DNA from: Thalassospira povalilytica
GTDB lineage: Bacteria; Pseudomonadota; Alphaproteobacteria; Rhodospirillales; Thalassospiraceae
Direction: 5' to 3'
DNA length: 64,000 nucleotides
Assembly (NCBI RefSeq): GCF_002844235.1
Contig: NZ_PGTS01000004.1
Span: 186,001 to 250,000, forward strand
Shown: in pieces, positions 45,338 through 54,948 of the stretch
Layout: each line of letters starts with the position of its first letter
How positions within the stretch are numbered: position 1 is the first letter of the stretch
Notes under the pieces: generated by a model
The model's input: the letters and a program-made list of their open reading frames with translations, nothing else
Told to the model about the DNA's origin: nothing
The model's database searches: none
Translations under genes and position numbers: made by a program

Positions 45338-45355
45338 CGTTTAGTATTTTAAACG
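45338..45355 (+). promoter_or_regulatory. Inverted repeat at the LysR gene start
   Basis: CGTTTA-GTATTT-TAAACG ends directly before the lysR-type ATG (45356). It is centred so that regulator binding would block its own translation start region or promoter. A tandem GATAATCTG-GATAATCTC repeat (45312-45329) lies beside it. Candidate LysR sites controlling both divergent genes. Confidence 0.5.
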
Positions 45356-46291
45356 ATGAAAGATTATCTTAGCGAAATGCGCAGCTTTGCCGCCATCATC
45401 GAACAGGGCAGCTTTACCGATGCCGCCCGCGCCACTGGCGTGTCCAAAGGCCTGATCAGCCAGCATGTCAAACGCCTTGAAGATGTGCTGGGTGCGCAAT
45501 TGCTGTTTCGGTCGACCCGCAAGCTTGAACTGACAGAAATCGGCGCGACCTTTCTGGGTTATTGCCAAAGCATCACCCAAAGCGCCGATGCCGCGTTCGA
45601 GGCGGTCGAAGCCCTGCGCGGGGAACCGGTCGGCACCGTGCGCATCACGGTTCCCGTGTCGTTTGGCGAGATGTTTTTGCAAGACATCATCGTGGCCTTT
45701 CAACAGGCCCACCCACGCATTCAGATCGAGATGGAACTGGAAAACACGTTCCGCGACCTGCAATCAGCCCATATCGATATCGCCATCCGCGCCGGGCTGA
45801 CCGATGATCCCGATCAGGTCGCCATTCCGCTGGGTCAACTTTCCGAATTGATCTGTGCCAGCCCCGAATACTGGCAAGCCCATCCCAAACCGCAGACGCC
45901 GGCCGATCTTGTCCATCACAACTGTCTGGTCAATTTCCAGTATTACAAGGACCGCAAATGGGTGTTCTTTTCCGATGACGGACCAACATCCATCACGGCC
46001 GAAGGCAATTTGCGCCTGAACCACTATCCGCTGATCCGCAATGCCACGGTTCAGGGACTGGGCGTTGCGCGTTTGCCGCGATATGTCGCCATGCCTGAAA
46101 TTCGCGCCGGCCGGATTGAAACAGCCCTTGAAAATTATCGGTCACCTTTGCGACCGATCTATCTTGTTTATCCCTATCAGGGGAACCTGCCGATCAAGAA
46201 CCGGCTGATGATCGATTTCATCCGCAACTGGTTTGCCGATCGCCCGGACTTGCTTGAAACCACATCGACATCGCAAAGCGATCAGAACTGA
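45356..46291 (+). CDS. LysR-family transcriptional regulator
   Basis: 311 residues. N-terminal winged helix (about 1-60): MRSFAAIIEQGSFTDAARATGVSKGLISQHVKRLEDVLG-type sequence; the effector domain follows (about 90-295). It belongs to the CrgA/AaeR-like group, judging by VRITVPVSFGEMFLQ after the linker. Divergent from the SDR gene, its probable target. The 3' end overlaps the convergent gluQ gene by ten bases. Confidence 0.9.
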   Translation: MKDYLSEMRSFAAIIEQGSFTDAARATGVSKGLISQHVKRLEDVLGAQLLFRSTRKLELTEIGATFLGYCQSITQSADAAFEAVEALRGEPVGTVRITVPVSFGEMFLQDIIVAFQQAHPRIQIEMELENTFRDLQSAHIDIAIRAGLTDDPDQVAIPLGQLSELICASPEYWQAHPKPQTPADLVHHNCLVNFQYYKDRKWVFFSDDGPTSITAEGNLRLNHYPLIRNATVQGLGVARLPRYVAMPEIRAGRIETALENYRSPLRPIYLVYPYQGNLPIKNRLMIDFIRNWFADRPDLLETTSTSQSDQN

Positions 46292-47121
46292 TCCGCCAAC
46301 AGCCGGACATCATCGGGGCTCATGCCATCTTCGCGCATTGATCGCAGGGTCTTTGACTTGTCGCGTTTGGCAAACCGTTTGCCATCAGGACCGGTCAGAA
46401 GCCCGTGGTGGTGATATTCCGGAACGTCATAGCCCAGAAGTTCCTGCAACAAACGGTGCAGATGGCTGGCAAAGAACAAATCCTGCCCGCGGGTGACAAG
46501 ACTGATCCCCTGAAGATGATCATCATGGGTCACCGAAACATGATAGCTGGTTGGTGTATCCTTACGCGCCAGAACCACATCGCCAAAGATTTCCGGGGTC
46601 GCGATCTGTCGCCCGGCGGCGCGGTCAAACCACACCAGTTCGCGCCCGACACGTTTGATCGCGCCATCCATATCCAGTCGCAGGGCAAAGCTTTCCCCGG
46701 CCGCAATCCTGTCTGAACGTTCCTGGACGGAACAATGGCGACATGTCCCGGGATAAAGCGCCCCATCGGGCCCGTGCGGTGCATTGCCGATCCGTTCGAT
46801 TTCGGCCTGAATGTCCTTGCGGGTACAGAAACAAGGATACAGCAACCCCATTTCCGTCAGGCGATCCAGCACCGCCTGGTAATCGGCGAAATGTTCTGAT
46901 TGAACACGCACCGGTTCTTCCCATCGAAGGCCAAGCCAGGCCAGGTCTTCGAAAATCGCATGCAGATATTCCGGGCGGCACCGGGTTTGATCGATATCTT
47001 CGATCCGCAAAAGAAAACGGCCATGCGGCCCGGCCTGTTTCATTGAAAACAGCGCGGATGCCGCATGGCCAAGATGCAGATATCCGGTCGGGCTTGGTGC
47101 AAATCGGGTGATCGCCGTCAT
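46282..47121 (-). CDS. gluQ: Glutamyl-Q tRNA(Asp) synthetase
   Basis: 279 residues, matching GluQRS, a truncated glutamyl-tRNA synthetase without anticodon-binding domain that glutamylates queuosine in tRNA-Asp. HIGH-type motif in PTGYLHLGHA, KMSKS-type KRFAKRDKS, and zinc ligands CFC...YPGTCRHC. Start ATG 47121. The pair of cysteine clusters separates it from full-length GltX. Overlaps the LysR gene end-to-end by ten bases. Confidence 0.93.
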   Translation of the reverse strand: MTAITRFAPSPTGYLHLGHAASALFSMKQAGPHGRFLLRIEDIDQTRCRPEYLHAIFEDLAWLGLRWEEPVRVQSEHFADYQAVLDRLTEMGLLYPCFCTRKDIQAEIERIGNAPHGPDGALYPGTCRHCSVQERSDRIAAGESFALRLDMDGAIKRVGRELVWFDRAAGRQIATPEIFGDVVLARKDTPTSYHVSVTHDDHLQGISLVTRGQDLFFASHLHRLLQELLGYDVPEYHHHGLLTGPDGKRFAKRDKSKTLRSMREDGMSPDDVRLLADQF

Positions 47122-47139
47122 CCTTTGCGCACCCTGCCC

Positions 47140-49065
47140 TTACCAGCGGTCGCGGTCACCCGCAGCGCGGTCGCGTGCCTGGCCGCCATCGGCGGGCACA
47201 TGGCGCATCGGGCGTTTGGGTTGACGCGCACCCTGTTCATCAAACAGGTCCGAAAGCTCGGCAAGCATTGTACCGCCAAGTTCTTCGGGATCATTGATCG
47301 TCACGGCACGCCGGTAATAGCGTGTCACGTCATGGCCGATACCAATCGCCAGAAGTTCGACCGGTGATCTGGTTTCGATCCATTCGATCACTTCGCGCAA
47401 ATGCCGTTCCAGATAATTTCCGGAATTGACCGAAAGCGTCGAATCATCGACCGGCGCACCGTCGGAAATTACCATCAAAATCCGGCGTTGTTCAGAACGA
47501 CCAAGCAAACGTTCATGGGCCCAAAGCAGTGCTTCGCCGTCGATATTTTCCTTAAGCAGCCCTTCGCGCAGCATCAGACCAAGGTTTTTGCGGGCCCGAC
47601 GCCACGGCGTATCTGCCGCCTTGTAGATGATGTGGCGCAGGTCGTTCAGACGTCCCGGTTTGGGAGGCTTGCCACTATCGACCCAGCGTTCGCGTGACTG
47701 ACCACCTTTCCACTGACGGGTGGTGAAACCGAGAATTTCGACTTTTACCCCGCACCGCTCAAGCGTGCGTGCCAGAATATCTGCCGACAGGGCGGCAATC
47801 GTGATCGGACGCCCCCGCATGGAGCCGGAATTGTCGATCAGAAGGGTCACGACCGTATCGCGGAAATCGGTATCCTGTTCCTGCTTGAACGACAGTGACG
47901 TCGACGGTGTTGCCACGATACGGGCAAGCTTGGCCGCATCAAGAATGCCTTCTTCCAGGTCAAAGTCCCAGCCACGGTTCTGCTGCGCCATCAGGCGACG
48001 CTGCAACCGGTTGGCAAGACGCGACACCACGTTCTGAAGGTTGGCAAGCTGCTTATCAAGCATCGCGCGCAACCGCGACAATTCAAGATTTTCGCACAGG
48101 TCATCGGCGGTTACGACTTCGTCATATTCGCGCGTGAAGGGCTCATAGCCGCGTTCGACCGGTTCGTTTCGACCATCAAATTCCGGCTGTTCGCCCGGTC
48201 CGGCAGGCTTTTCTTCCTGCGACATGGCTTCAAGCTGCTGATCGTCAATATCGCCTTCGCCGGCTTCGGCATCTTCGGACCCGGCTTCCTGTTGCTGGTC
48301 ACTGCCATCGGGTTCGGAATCGTCATTCTGGCCCTGCTGACCGCCCTGACTTTCCATTTCTTCCTGTTCCGGGTCGTTTTCGCCTTCCTTGTTTTCGTCG
48401 TCCTCGCCTTCCTGTTCGGGCGGGGCGTCATCAAGGTCGTCTTCCAGCGACAAATGATCAAGCAAACGGCGCATGCCGCGGGCAAAAGCTTCTTGGTCAT
48501 CAAGAACATCACGCAGGTCCGAAAGATCAGCCCCGGCGTTTTCTTCGATATGGGTCCGCCACAGATCAATCAGCGGACGAGCACTTTCCGGTGCGCGTTC
48601 GCCGGTAAAAATCTCGCGGGCCAGCATGCCGATCGCATCGGCAAACGGTGCATCGTCACGCGATGTCAGACGATGAAAGTTCTTGGCGTGGCAATCCTGT
48701 TCGGCATGGTCACGCAGGTTTTTGCGCACCCCGGGGAAATAGCGTGATCCCACGGCCTCGACCCGTGCTGTTTCAAGCGCATCGTAAACAGCCTGAGCCT
48801 CGGCTGTTTCGGGCATGCGTTTGGCATGCAGGGCAACGTCGTGGTGGCGCATTTTAAGCGCCCAGCCATCGGCAATGCCGCGCAGGTCTGCGACTTCGTC
48901 CTTGGGCAATGCCTGTTTGGGCATGGGCAAACGGACATGTTCGCCATATCCGCCCGGACGCCCGCCTTTGACAAAGCCGACTTCCAGATCATTGCGCCCG
49001 GCAAGCGCGCGAAATGTCGCCGCCGTGCCGCGCAAGAACCCGGAAAGAGCCTCATCATTCTTCAT
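47140..49065 (-). CDS. cobT: Cobaltochelatase CobT subunit
   Basis: About 641 residues. The middle (about 205-310) is extremely acidic and glutamine-rich, and the C-terminal part is a von Willebrand A domain with MIDAS motif DNSGSM near residue 405. With CobS and CobN it inserts cobalt into hydrogenobyrinic acid diamide in aerobic B12 synthesis; no cobN is in this window. ATG 49065 is chosen; GTG 49113 is also possible, adds 16 residues and would start three bases after the cobS stop. Direct neighbour of cobS. Confidence 0.9.
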   Translation of the reverse strand: MKNDEALSGFLRGTAATFRALAGRNDLEVGFVKGGRPGGYGEHVRLPMPKQALPKDEVADLRGIADGWALKMRHHDVALHAKRMPETAEAQAVYDALETARVEAVGSRYFPGVRKNLRDHAEQDCHAKNFHRLTSRDDAPFADAIGMLAREIFTGERAPESARPLIDLWRTHIEENAGADLSDLRDVLDDQEAFARGMRRLLDHLSLEDDLDDAPPEQEGEDDENKEGENDPEQEEMESQGGQQGQNDDSEPDGSDQQQEAGSEDAEAGEGDIDDQQLEAMSQEEKPAGPGEQPEFDGRNEPVERGYEPFTREYDEVVTADDLCENLELSRLRAMLDKQLANLQNVVSRLANRLQRRLMAQQNRGWDFDLEEGILDAAKLARIVATPSTSLSFKQEQDTDFRDTVVTLLIDNSGSMRGRPITIAALSADILARTLERCGVKVEILGFTTRQWKGGQSRERWVDSGKPPKPGRLNDLRHIIYKAADTPWRRARKNLGLMLREGLLKENIDGEALLWAHERLLGRSEQRRILMVISDGAPVDDSTLSVNSGNYLERHLREVIEWIETRSPVELLAIGIGHDVTRYYRRAVTINDPEELGGTMLAELSDLFDEQGARQPKRPMRHVPADGGQARDRAAGDRDRW

Positions 49066-49116
49066 CTTACTACTCGCTTGTGGGACCAGCTCGCCAATCT
49101 GCTTTAAGGACACGCC

Positions 49117-50124
49117 TTAGCGCACCATCACATTGATGGCTTCTTCAGGAAGCTCTTCGCCAAAGCAACGCTGATAATATTCCGCCAGGATCGGGCGTTC
49201 GACCTCGTCGCAACGATTAAGGAAAGTCACCCGGAACGCATAGGAAATATCACCGAAAATCTTGGCGTTTTCGGCCAGCGTAATCACCGTACGCGGGCTC
49301 ATCACGGTCGAAATATCGCCAGACACAAATCCCTGACGGGTCAGGTTGGCAAGAGCCACCATTGCTTCGATCTTCTGGCGGCCCTCGGCGGTGTCGAACG
49401 CCGGAACCTTGGCGGCAACGATGTTGGTTTCATCGGCAACCGACAGATAGTTCAGTGTGGCGACAATCGACCAACGGTCCATCTGGGCCTGGTTGATCTG
49501 CTGGGTGCCGTGATACAGGCCGGTGGTATCGCCAAGACCAACCGTGTTTGACGTTGCAAACAGGCGGAAATGCGAATGCGGATGGATGACCTTGTTCTGA
49601 TCAAGAAGGGTCAGCTTGCCATCGACTTCCAGAACACGCTGGATCACGAACATGACGTCCGGGCGACCGGCATCATATTCATCAAACACCATCGCGACCG
49701 GGCGTTTGAGCGCCCAGGGCAGAATGCCTTCGCGGAATTCGGTGATCTGTTTGCCATCCCTAAGAACGATTGCGTCCTTGCCGATCAGGTCGATACGGCT
49801 GATGTGACTGTCAAGGTTGACGCGCACACACGGCCAGTTCAGACGCGATGCCACCTGTTCGATATGGGTAGATTTGCCCGTACCGTGATACCCCTGGATC
49901 ATCACACGGCGGTTGTGGGCAAAGCCCGCAAGAATGGCCAGCGTGGTGTCGCGGTCAAAACGATAGGTCGGATCAGCGACCGGCACATGTTCGCTGCCCT
50001 GGCTGAATGCCGGGACTTCCATATCAACATCAATCCCGAACGTTTCGCGCACGGAAATGGTGGTATCTGGGGCATCAAGCGGATGTTCTGCCGCCGCACC
50101 CGTCGCTTCGTAACCTTGGCTCAT
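49117..50124 (-). CDS. cobS: Cobaltochelatase CobS subunit (AAA+ ATPase)
   Basis: 335 residues. Walker A GYHGTGKSTH near residue 80, Walker B VMVFDEYDAG, and the MoxR-like plan of the CobS/BchI group. It forms a ring with CobT that drives cobalt insertion by CobN. Starts at ATG 50124; the J-domain gene ends 211 bases upstream. The order bolA, J-domain gene, cobS, cobT is frequent in alphaproteobacteria, even where other B12 genes are elsewhere. Confidence 0.94.
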   Translation of the reverse strand: MSQGYEATGAAAEHPLDAPDTTISVRETFGIDVDMEVPAFSQGSEHVPVADPTYRFDRDTTLAILAGFAHNRRVMIQGYHGTGKSTHIEQVASRLNWPCVRVNLDSHISRIDLIGKDAIVLRDGKQITEFREGILPWALKRPVAMVFDEYDAGRPDVMFVIQRVLEVDGKLTLLDQNKVIHPHSHFRLFATSNTVGLGDTTGLYHGTQQINQAQMDRWSIVATLNYLSVADETNIVAAKVPAFDTAEGRQKIEAMVALANLTRQGFVSGDISTVMSPRTVITLAENAKIFGDISYAFRVTFLNRCDEVERPILAEYYQRCFGEELPEEAINVMVR

Positions 50125-50335
50125 AAGTACTCGCGCATTTCTCGGACCGACGCTGGTGACGCGGTCGTTTCGTTAAACTTGCTCATTAATAGCGGTTTAG
50201 GCGCATCACTCAAAGGGAAGATGCGCAAAAAATCTCTATTACCGCAAAAGGTTTGCTCGATAAGACATCCCCGATACGCAAACCGCAACCAGATTGACCA
50301 GATTTTTTGGAATTATTGCAGCGGAACCGGCCCGC

Positions 50336-50980
50336 TTACAGGGTCACGCGGGCCTCAAGATCGCGGATATAGCTCATAAGCGAACTATAGGCCGCGCTGA
50401 TCTTTTTAAAGCGTTCCTCAGCAACCTTGTCACCGCCATTGGCATCGGGATGGTATTTTTTGGACAGTGCCTTGTACTTGGCCTTGAGCTCGTCCCGAGT
50501 GAACGGCCAGCCAAGATCAAGGGTTGCCATCGCCTGTTGCTGTTCGCTGGGCATGCCAAGGGCACCGGCACGGCGCTGGGCATCTTCGCTTTTGCGGCGC
50601 TGTTCGGCACGGGCATCCCCGCCCGGACCATGATGGGTCTGCTCACCGTCTTCGTTAAAGAAGCCGAACCCGTCCTTGAATTTGAAATTGAACGGCTTTT
50701 TGGAACCGCGAATATGTCCGAACTTCCAGGTCGGGCGCTGCCAGTGGGTATCGCGACGCACGTCGTTTTCGATATCCTCGGCTTTCATGCCTTCATAATA
50801 GTTCCAGGATTTGTTGTATTCGCGCACGTGATCAAGGCAGAACTTGTAATAGTCACGCAGCTTGCGATCCTTGGGCGCGCGGAATTCACCATGGCCGTCA
50901 CAGCCCGGCCAATCACAATCGGGCAGGATCGGTTCATTGTGATACAGCGTCTTGCGCTTGTTGCGGTGTCCTCGGTTCAT
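50336..50980 (-). CDS. J-domain protein (DnaJ-like, C-terminal J domain)
   Basis: 214 residues. The J domain is at the C-terminus (about 150-205) with the essential HPD in KKYHPDANGGD, so it can stimulate a DnaK-type ATPase. The N-terminal part has four cysteine/histidine residues (CDWPGCDGHG, FCLDH) that may bind a metal, and a basic start. This layout is typical for alphaproteobacterial J proteins next to cobST. A hairpin GGCCCGC/GCGGGCC (50329-50354) overlaps the 3' end. Divergent from bolA. Confidence 0.88.
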   Translation of the reverse strand: MNRGHRNKRKTLYHNEPILPDCDWPGCDGHGEFRAPKDRKLRDYYKFCLDHVREYNKSWNYYEGMKAEDIENDVRRDTHWQRPTWKFGHIRGSKKPFNFKFKDGFGFFNEDGEQTHHGPGGDARAEQRRKSEDAQRRAGALGMPSEQQQAMATLDLGWPFTRDELKAKYKALSKKYHPDANGGDKVAEERFKKISAAYSSLMSYIRDLEARVTL

Positions 50981-51139
50981 CTGGGTCTATATGTTCTGAA
51001 AATCGATGCACGCAATATCATACGGATCGATTAAATGCGATAAAAGGCTTGAAAAACTGCCATTGCGTGCCAGAACCTGTCACACAGTTCAAATTTTGCA
51101 CCCGATTGCAAACATCCGCAGAAAACAGAGGCCCTTATC

Positions 51140-51436
51140 ATGCAGGTAGCCAATCAGATCCGTGACATTCTGACCGAACATTTCAGCCCGGTCGAGTTAC
51201 AGATCATCGACGACTCCTCCAAACATGCCGGTCATTCCGGTGCCGATCCGCGCGGCGAGTCCCATTTTTCGGTCCTGGTGGTGTCTGAAAAATTCGAAGG
51301 TCAGAACCGTGTCAATCGTCAACGCCTGGTTTATGGCGCGCTTGACACCCTGCTTAAGGAACGCGTGCATGCGCTGGCCCTGAAAACCATGACGCCCGAT
51401 GAATACAAGGCGGCGCTTGCCAATAGAACCAATTAA
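51140..51436 (+). CDS. BolA-family protein
   Basis: 98 residues with the BolA core: LQIIDDSSKHAGHSG, the conserved H of ESHFSVLVVS, and RLVYGAL with C-terminal HALALKTMTPDEY. BolA proteins pair with monothiol glutaredoxins in iron-sulfur handling or act as regulators. Divergent from the J-domain gene; this neighbourhood is conserved in alphaproteobacteria. Confidence 0.92.
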   Translation: MQVANQIRDILTEHFSPVELQIIDDSSKHAGHSGADPRGESHFSVLVVSEKFEGQNRVNRQRLVYGALDTLLKERVHALALKTMTPDEYKAALANRTN

Positions 51437-51577
51437 ATACAATTCCATATCGTGAAATCAACCTAGACGTTCACCCCGATTAGGCGCAATGCTTGTGACA
51501 CAAGCCGGTCCGCAAGCATTGCCGGACCGGCACGGATGCCCGCCAATGGCATCTGTTTCAATCGGGAGGACTACGTA

Positions 51578-52831
51578 ATGACTAAACGCCTGCTGATGGC
51601 GAGTATTGCGCTTGCCATTTCCGGATCTGCATATGCCCAGGCACCTGCACCGGACAATCTCGAAAAACTTTCAAACTTCCAATCCACCGGCACCACGGAA
51701 TTCACCGTCATCGAACAGGGCGGCGATTACGCAGAAGGCATCAAAAGGACACTTGAACGCATCAAGCTTCCAGCCGGTTTCAAAATCGGCCTTTATGCCA
51801 TCGTGCCAGATGCGCGCCATATTGCTGTTGGCCCGCAAGGTGTCGTGACATTCGTCGGCACGCGCAAGGATAAGGTCTGGTCCGTCACTGACCGCAACAA
51901 GGACAGGGTCGCCGACGAGGTCAAGGACTTTGCCCCGTCGCTTCGTTTCAGCATTCCGAACGGTCCGTGCTTCTCGCCCGACGGGATGCTTTATATCGCC
52001 GAACAGAACCGCGTGCTGACCTTCCCGGCGGCCGAGTTCTTTTATGAAAGCCCGGATGTCGCGGCCTTTAATGTTGTCAAACAGGGCGACCTGATCCCGC
52101 CATCCGAGGAAAGCTATAACCACACGGCACGCGTCTGCAAAATCGGCCCGGATGGCAAACTTTATATCTCGTTGGGGCAGCCCTTCAACGTGGCGCCCGC
52201 CGACAAGCTTGATCTGTATCGCGAAGTCGGTATTGGCGGCATCATCCGCATCAATACCGATGGATCAGGGCGCGAAGTTTATACCTATGGGGTGCGGAAC
52301 TCTGTCGGTCATGACTTCCACCCGGAAACCGGTGAACTGTGGTGGACCGATAACCAGGTTGACGGCATGGGCGATGATATCCCGCCCGGTGAAATCAACC
52401 GTCAGACGGCCGCCGGTCAGCATTTCGGTCATCCGTGGTATGGCGGTGGCGATGTTCGCACCAATGAATATGCCGGTCAGGAAGTCCCCTATGACGTGGT
52501 GATGCCTGCGGTTGAAACCGTGGCGCATGCCGCTGATCTTGGCATGACTTTCTATACGGGCAAGATGTTCCCGGCCAAATACAAGAATGCGATTTTCTCG
52601 GCCCAGCACGGGTCCTGGAACCGCACGACACCTGTCGGTGCACGCGTGATGGTGACCTTCATTGATGCCGAAGGAAACGCCAGCATCGAACCGTTCGCCG
52701 AAGGCTGGATCGACGAGAATGAAGAATATCTTGGTCGTCCGGTCGATGTTGCCCAGTTGCGTGACGGATCGATCATTGTTTCCGATGATCTGGCCGGTGC
52801 GCTGTATCGCATCTGGTATGAGGGCAATTGA
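51578..52831 (+). CDS. PQQ-dependent sugar-type dehydrogenase (sorbosone dehydrogenase-like), exported
   Basis: 417 residues. Start ATG 51578 is preceded by GGGAGGA and opens a signal peptide ending AYAQ near residue 20. The mature protein has the six-bladed propeller pattern of soluble PQQ aldose and sorbosone dehydrogenases: GPCFSPDGMLYIAEQNR, YGVRNSVGHDFHPETGELWWTDN, and IFSAQHGSWNR near the end. Substrate unknown. The stop overlaps the cytochrome gene start by one base (TGATG), so electrons most likely pass to that cytochrome. Confidence 0.85.
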   Translation: MTKRLLMASIALAISGSAYAQAPAPDNLEKLSNFQSTGTTEFTVIEQGGDYAEGIKRTLERIKLPAGFKIGLYAIVPDARHIAVGPQGVVTFVGTRKDKVWSVTDRNKDRVADEVKDFAPSLRFSIPNGPCFSPDGMLYIAEQNRVLTFPAAEFFYESPDVAAFNVVKQGDLIPPSEESYNHTARVCKIGPDGKLYISLGQPFNVAPADKLDLYREVGIGGIIRINTDGSGREVYTYGVRNSVGHDFHPETGELWWTDNQVDGMGDDIPPGEINRQTAAGQHFGHPWYGGGDVRTNEYAGQEVPYDVVMPAVETVAHAADLGMTFYTGKMFPAKYKNAIFSAQHGSWNRTTPVGARVMVTFIDAEGNASIEPFAEGWIDENEEYLGRPVDVAQLRDGSIIVSDDLAGALYRIWYEGN

Positions 52832-53421
52832 TGCGTATTGTGATGATCGCACTTCTCGGCGGGCTTTTGCCCGCCGGGACCTTGATGGCCCAGGACGCAT
52901 CCACAGACCTTCAGGACGGGCGCAAGGTTGCGGGCATGTGCCGCACCTGTCACGGACTGGATGGCAAGGCCCGTATTCCGATTGCCCCGCATATTGGCGG
53001 CGAACCGGTCGATTATCTGATCAGTCAGCTTCAGGCATTCAAAACCGGCAGCCGCGAACATGAAATGATGACGGTGGTCGCACGCGGATTATCCGATGAT
53101 CAGATCGGCAAGGTCGCCCTGTGGTTCAATCATTTCACGATCAATGCCACCCTGCCCGCTGGCACGTCCGAGGACGACGCGCCGGAACTGTGTGTCGGGT
53201 GTCATGGTGTAAACGGTATTTCCGAGCTTGATGATGCGCCCAATCTGGCCGGGGAAACCAACATCTATATCGAAACGCAGCTTAAGGCATTCCGGACCGG
53301 CAAACGGACGCATGATGTTATGACCCCGATTGCCCAGGATCTTGACGAGACCGAAATGCAGGAAGCCGCCGACTGGTATAGCAAGATCACCATCGACATC
53401 ACCGACCCGGCGCCAAAGTAA
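52831..53421 (+). CDS. Dihaem cytochrome c (c4-like), exported
   Basis: 196 residues with a signal peptide ending near LMAQ (about residue 22) and two haem-binding CxxCH motifs, CRTCH and CVGCH, in two similar halves. Each half has a later methionine as possible axial ligand (MMTVVARGL, MTPIAQDL). ATG 52831 overlaps the dehydrogenase stop. It is the natural electron acceptor for the adjoining PQQ enzyme, feeding the respiratory chain. Confidence 0.9.
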   Translation: MRIVMIALLGGLLPAGTLMAQDASTDLQDGRKVAGMCRTCHGLDGKARIPIAPHIGGEPVDYLISQLQAFKTGSREHEMMTVVARGLSDDQIGKVALWFNHFTINATLPAGTSEDDAPELCVGCHGVNGISELDDAPNLAGETNIYIETQLKAFRTGKRTHDVMTPIAQDLDETEMQEAADWYSKITIDITDPAPK

Positions 53422-53446
53422 GGCCCCAATACCCCGGTAAATGGGA

Positions 53447-54826
53447 TCAGCTTTCGGGACGCAAGGCCGCCGAAACATCCAATCCAACGGTCAGCACTGC
53501 CAGTGTCTGACCGTTTTCCGGATCCAGAACAGGCACGGTGATCTGTGACAGGAAGGTACGGGTCGATGCATCAAAGCGAATATCATCAATCAGAGCATGT
53601 TCGCGATTGATGCTTTGCGCCATTTGATATTGCGGTTCATCGGACTGATCATAGTCCGACGTCAACCGGTTCATGCCGATCGTCTGGCCATAGATATCAA
53701 AAACAAAGGCCTCGGCGACCTGTTCCCCGCTTGCCAACTGAAAGGCGCGCAGGAATTCCGACAAACTGTTGCCCAATATTTCGCGCGCCCTGTTACTTGG
53801 CTGACCAAGCCTTCCCATGGTTGACCATTCCTCGTCAATCAGACGGCGCTGATCAGCGGGTAAACGCCCTGGCCCAAGCGCCCCGCGCACATTGCGGATT
53901 AGATCGGGGGATTTTGCCAATTGTCGAACCATCGGCAACTGAACCCGTTCAATCGCATCGCGTTCCCAGGGTTCAAGATGCATCGGACTGGTTTCGCAAA
54001 ATTCCAGCACCGTATTCAGACGGTTCACAAGGTCGGGGAATTCCGCCACATACCGTTTCGAGAAATAGACAACCAGTGGCGCATAGCGTTCAAACTGAAC
54101 CTGAAACTGTTCTGCACCGATGCCAAGTTCATTGCGCGCAATTTCAAAACTGTGCTTGTCGACAAGCACGTAATCAACCCGTCCGGCCGCGACCTGTCCG
54201 ACCAGGGATGCAATCGATGGCACACGGACAAGGTCGCCATATCCCTGCTCGGCCAGCCATTCGGCTTCGTTTGATCCAAGAATGGCACCAATTGTTTCAA
54301 ACCCGCCGGGTTTGGGCACTTTGGCACTGACCGGTTCGGCCGTGCGGCGCGATGGCGATACCCACACCCACTTTTCCAATGCCAGCGGGTTTGACGCCAC
54401 CGCATATTCATCCATGAATTCACTGATACGCGCCAAAAAGAAGCCATCGGCCTGCCCGTTTCGCACCATTTCCCGATTGCGCTGGCGCGGTGCGACAGCC
54501 AGACCATAACCGACACCGATATGATCAAAGGCGCAATCAAGCACCGAAACGGAATAACCGCCAAGCGTGCCGTTACGAAGTTCCTGATACGGGGGATGAA
54601 GGTTGGTTTGCAGGATCAGGAAATTGTCCTGACTGTCATTGTCAGGTTGGGCGACCTCGACCGGGCGTGACACGATATCGTTGGCCAAAACCGCCGGGGC
54701 AACAACACAAAGTGCTGCCATCGCGACCAGACCAGCGCGCAGCGCGTGGCGGGCCGCATCGCGCAGCAGACCGTTTCTTCCCTTATTGTTGTTTTTGGTT
54801 ATTCCAGCACGCCGTAGGATTGTCAT
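53447..54826 (-). CDS. Periplasmic binding-protein/Cache-like fusion, function unknown
   Basis: 459 residues. A leading hydrophobic segment (about 28-48) could be a signal peptide or anchor. Residues about 65-285 look like an amino-acid type binding protein (SBP_bac_3: NLHPPYQEL, GGYSVSVLDCAFD). The last part (about 345-455) looks like a PDC/Cache sensory domain: AFVFDIYGQTIGMN, TSDYDQSDEPQYQ, and a final TVGLDVSAALRPE. No kinase, GGDEF or methyl-accepting output follows in the protein or next to it. Convergent with the cytochrome gene (25-base gap). It may be a ligand-binding partner for a sensor encoded elsewhere. Confidence 0.7.
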   Translation of the reverse strand: MTILRRAGITKNNNKGRNGLLRDAARHALRAGLVAMAALCVVAPAVLANDIVSRPVEVAQPDNDSQDNFLILQTNLHPPYQELRNGTLGGYSVSVLDCAFDHIGVGYGLAVAPRQRNREMVRNGQADGFFLARISEFMDEYAVASNPLALEKWVWVSPSRRTAEPVSAKVPKPGGFETIGAILGSNEAEWLAEQGYGDLVRVPSIASLVGQVAAGRVDYVLVDKHSFEIARNELGIGAEQFQVQFERYAPLVVYFSKRYVAEFPDLVNRLNTVLEFCETSPMHLEPWERDAIERVQLPMVRQLAKSPDLIRNVRGALGPGRLPADQRRLIDEEWSTMGRLGQPSNRAREILGNSLSEFLRAFQLASGEQVAEAFVFDIYGQTIGMNRLTSDYDQSDEPQYQMAQSINREHALIDDIRFDASTRTFLSQITVPVLDPENGQTLAVLTVGLDVSAALRPES

Positions 54827-54948
54827 GAGTAACCCGCAAAAACACGTGACGGACCGATTTTGTTGATATTGGGCCCATCAACGTAACTTGCAAGATCGGA
54901 CCATTTCCCGGGACGAGGTCGATGCTTATTGCCACCAGTTCCCCGTAG

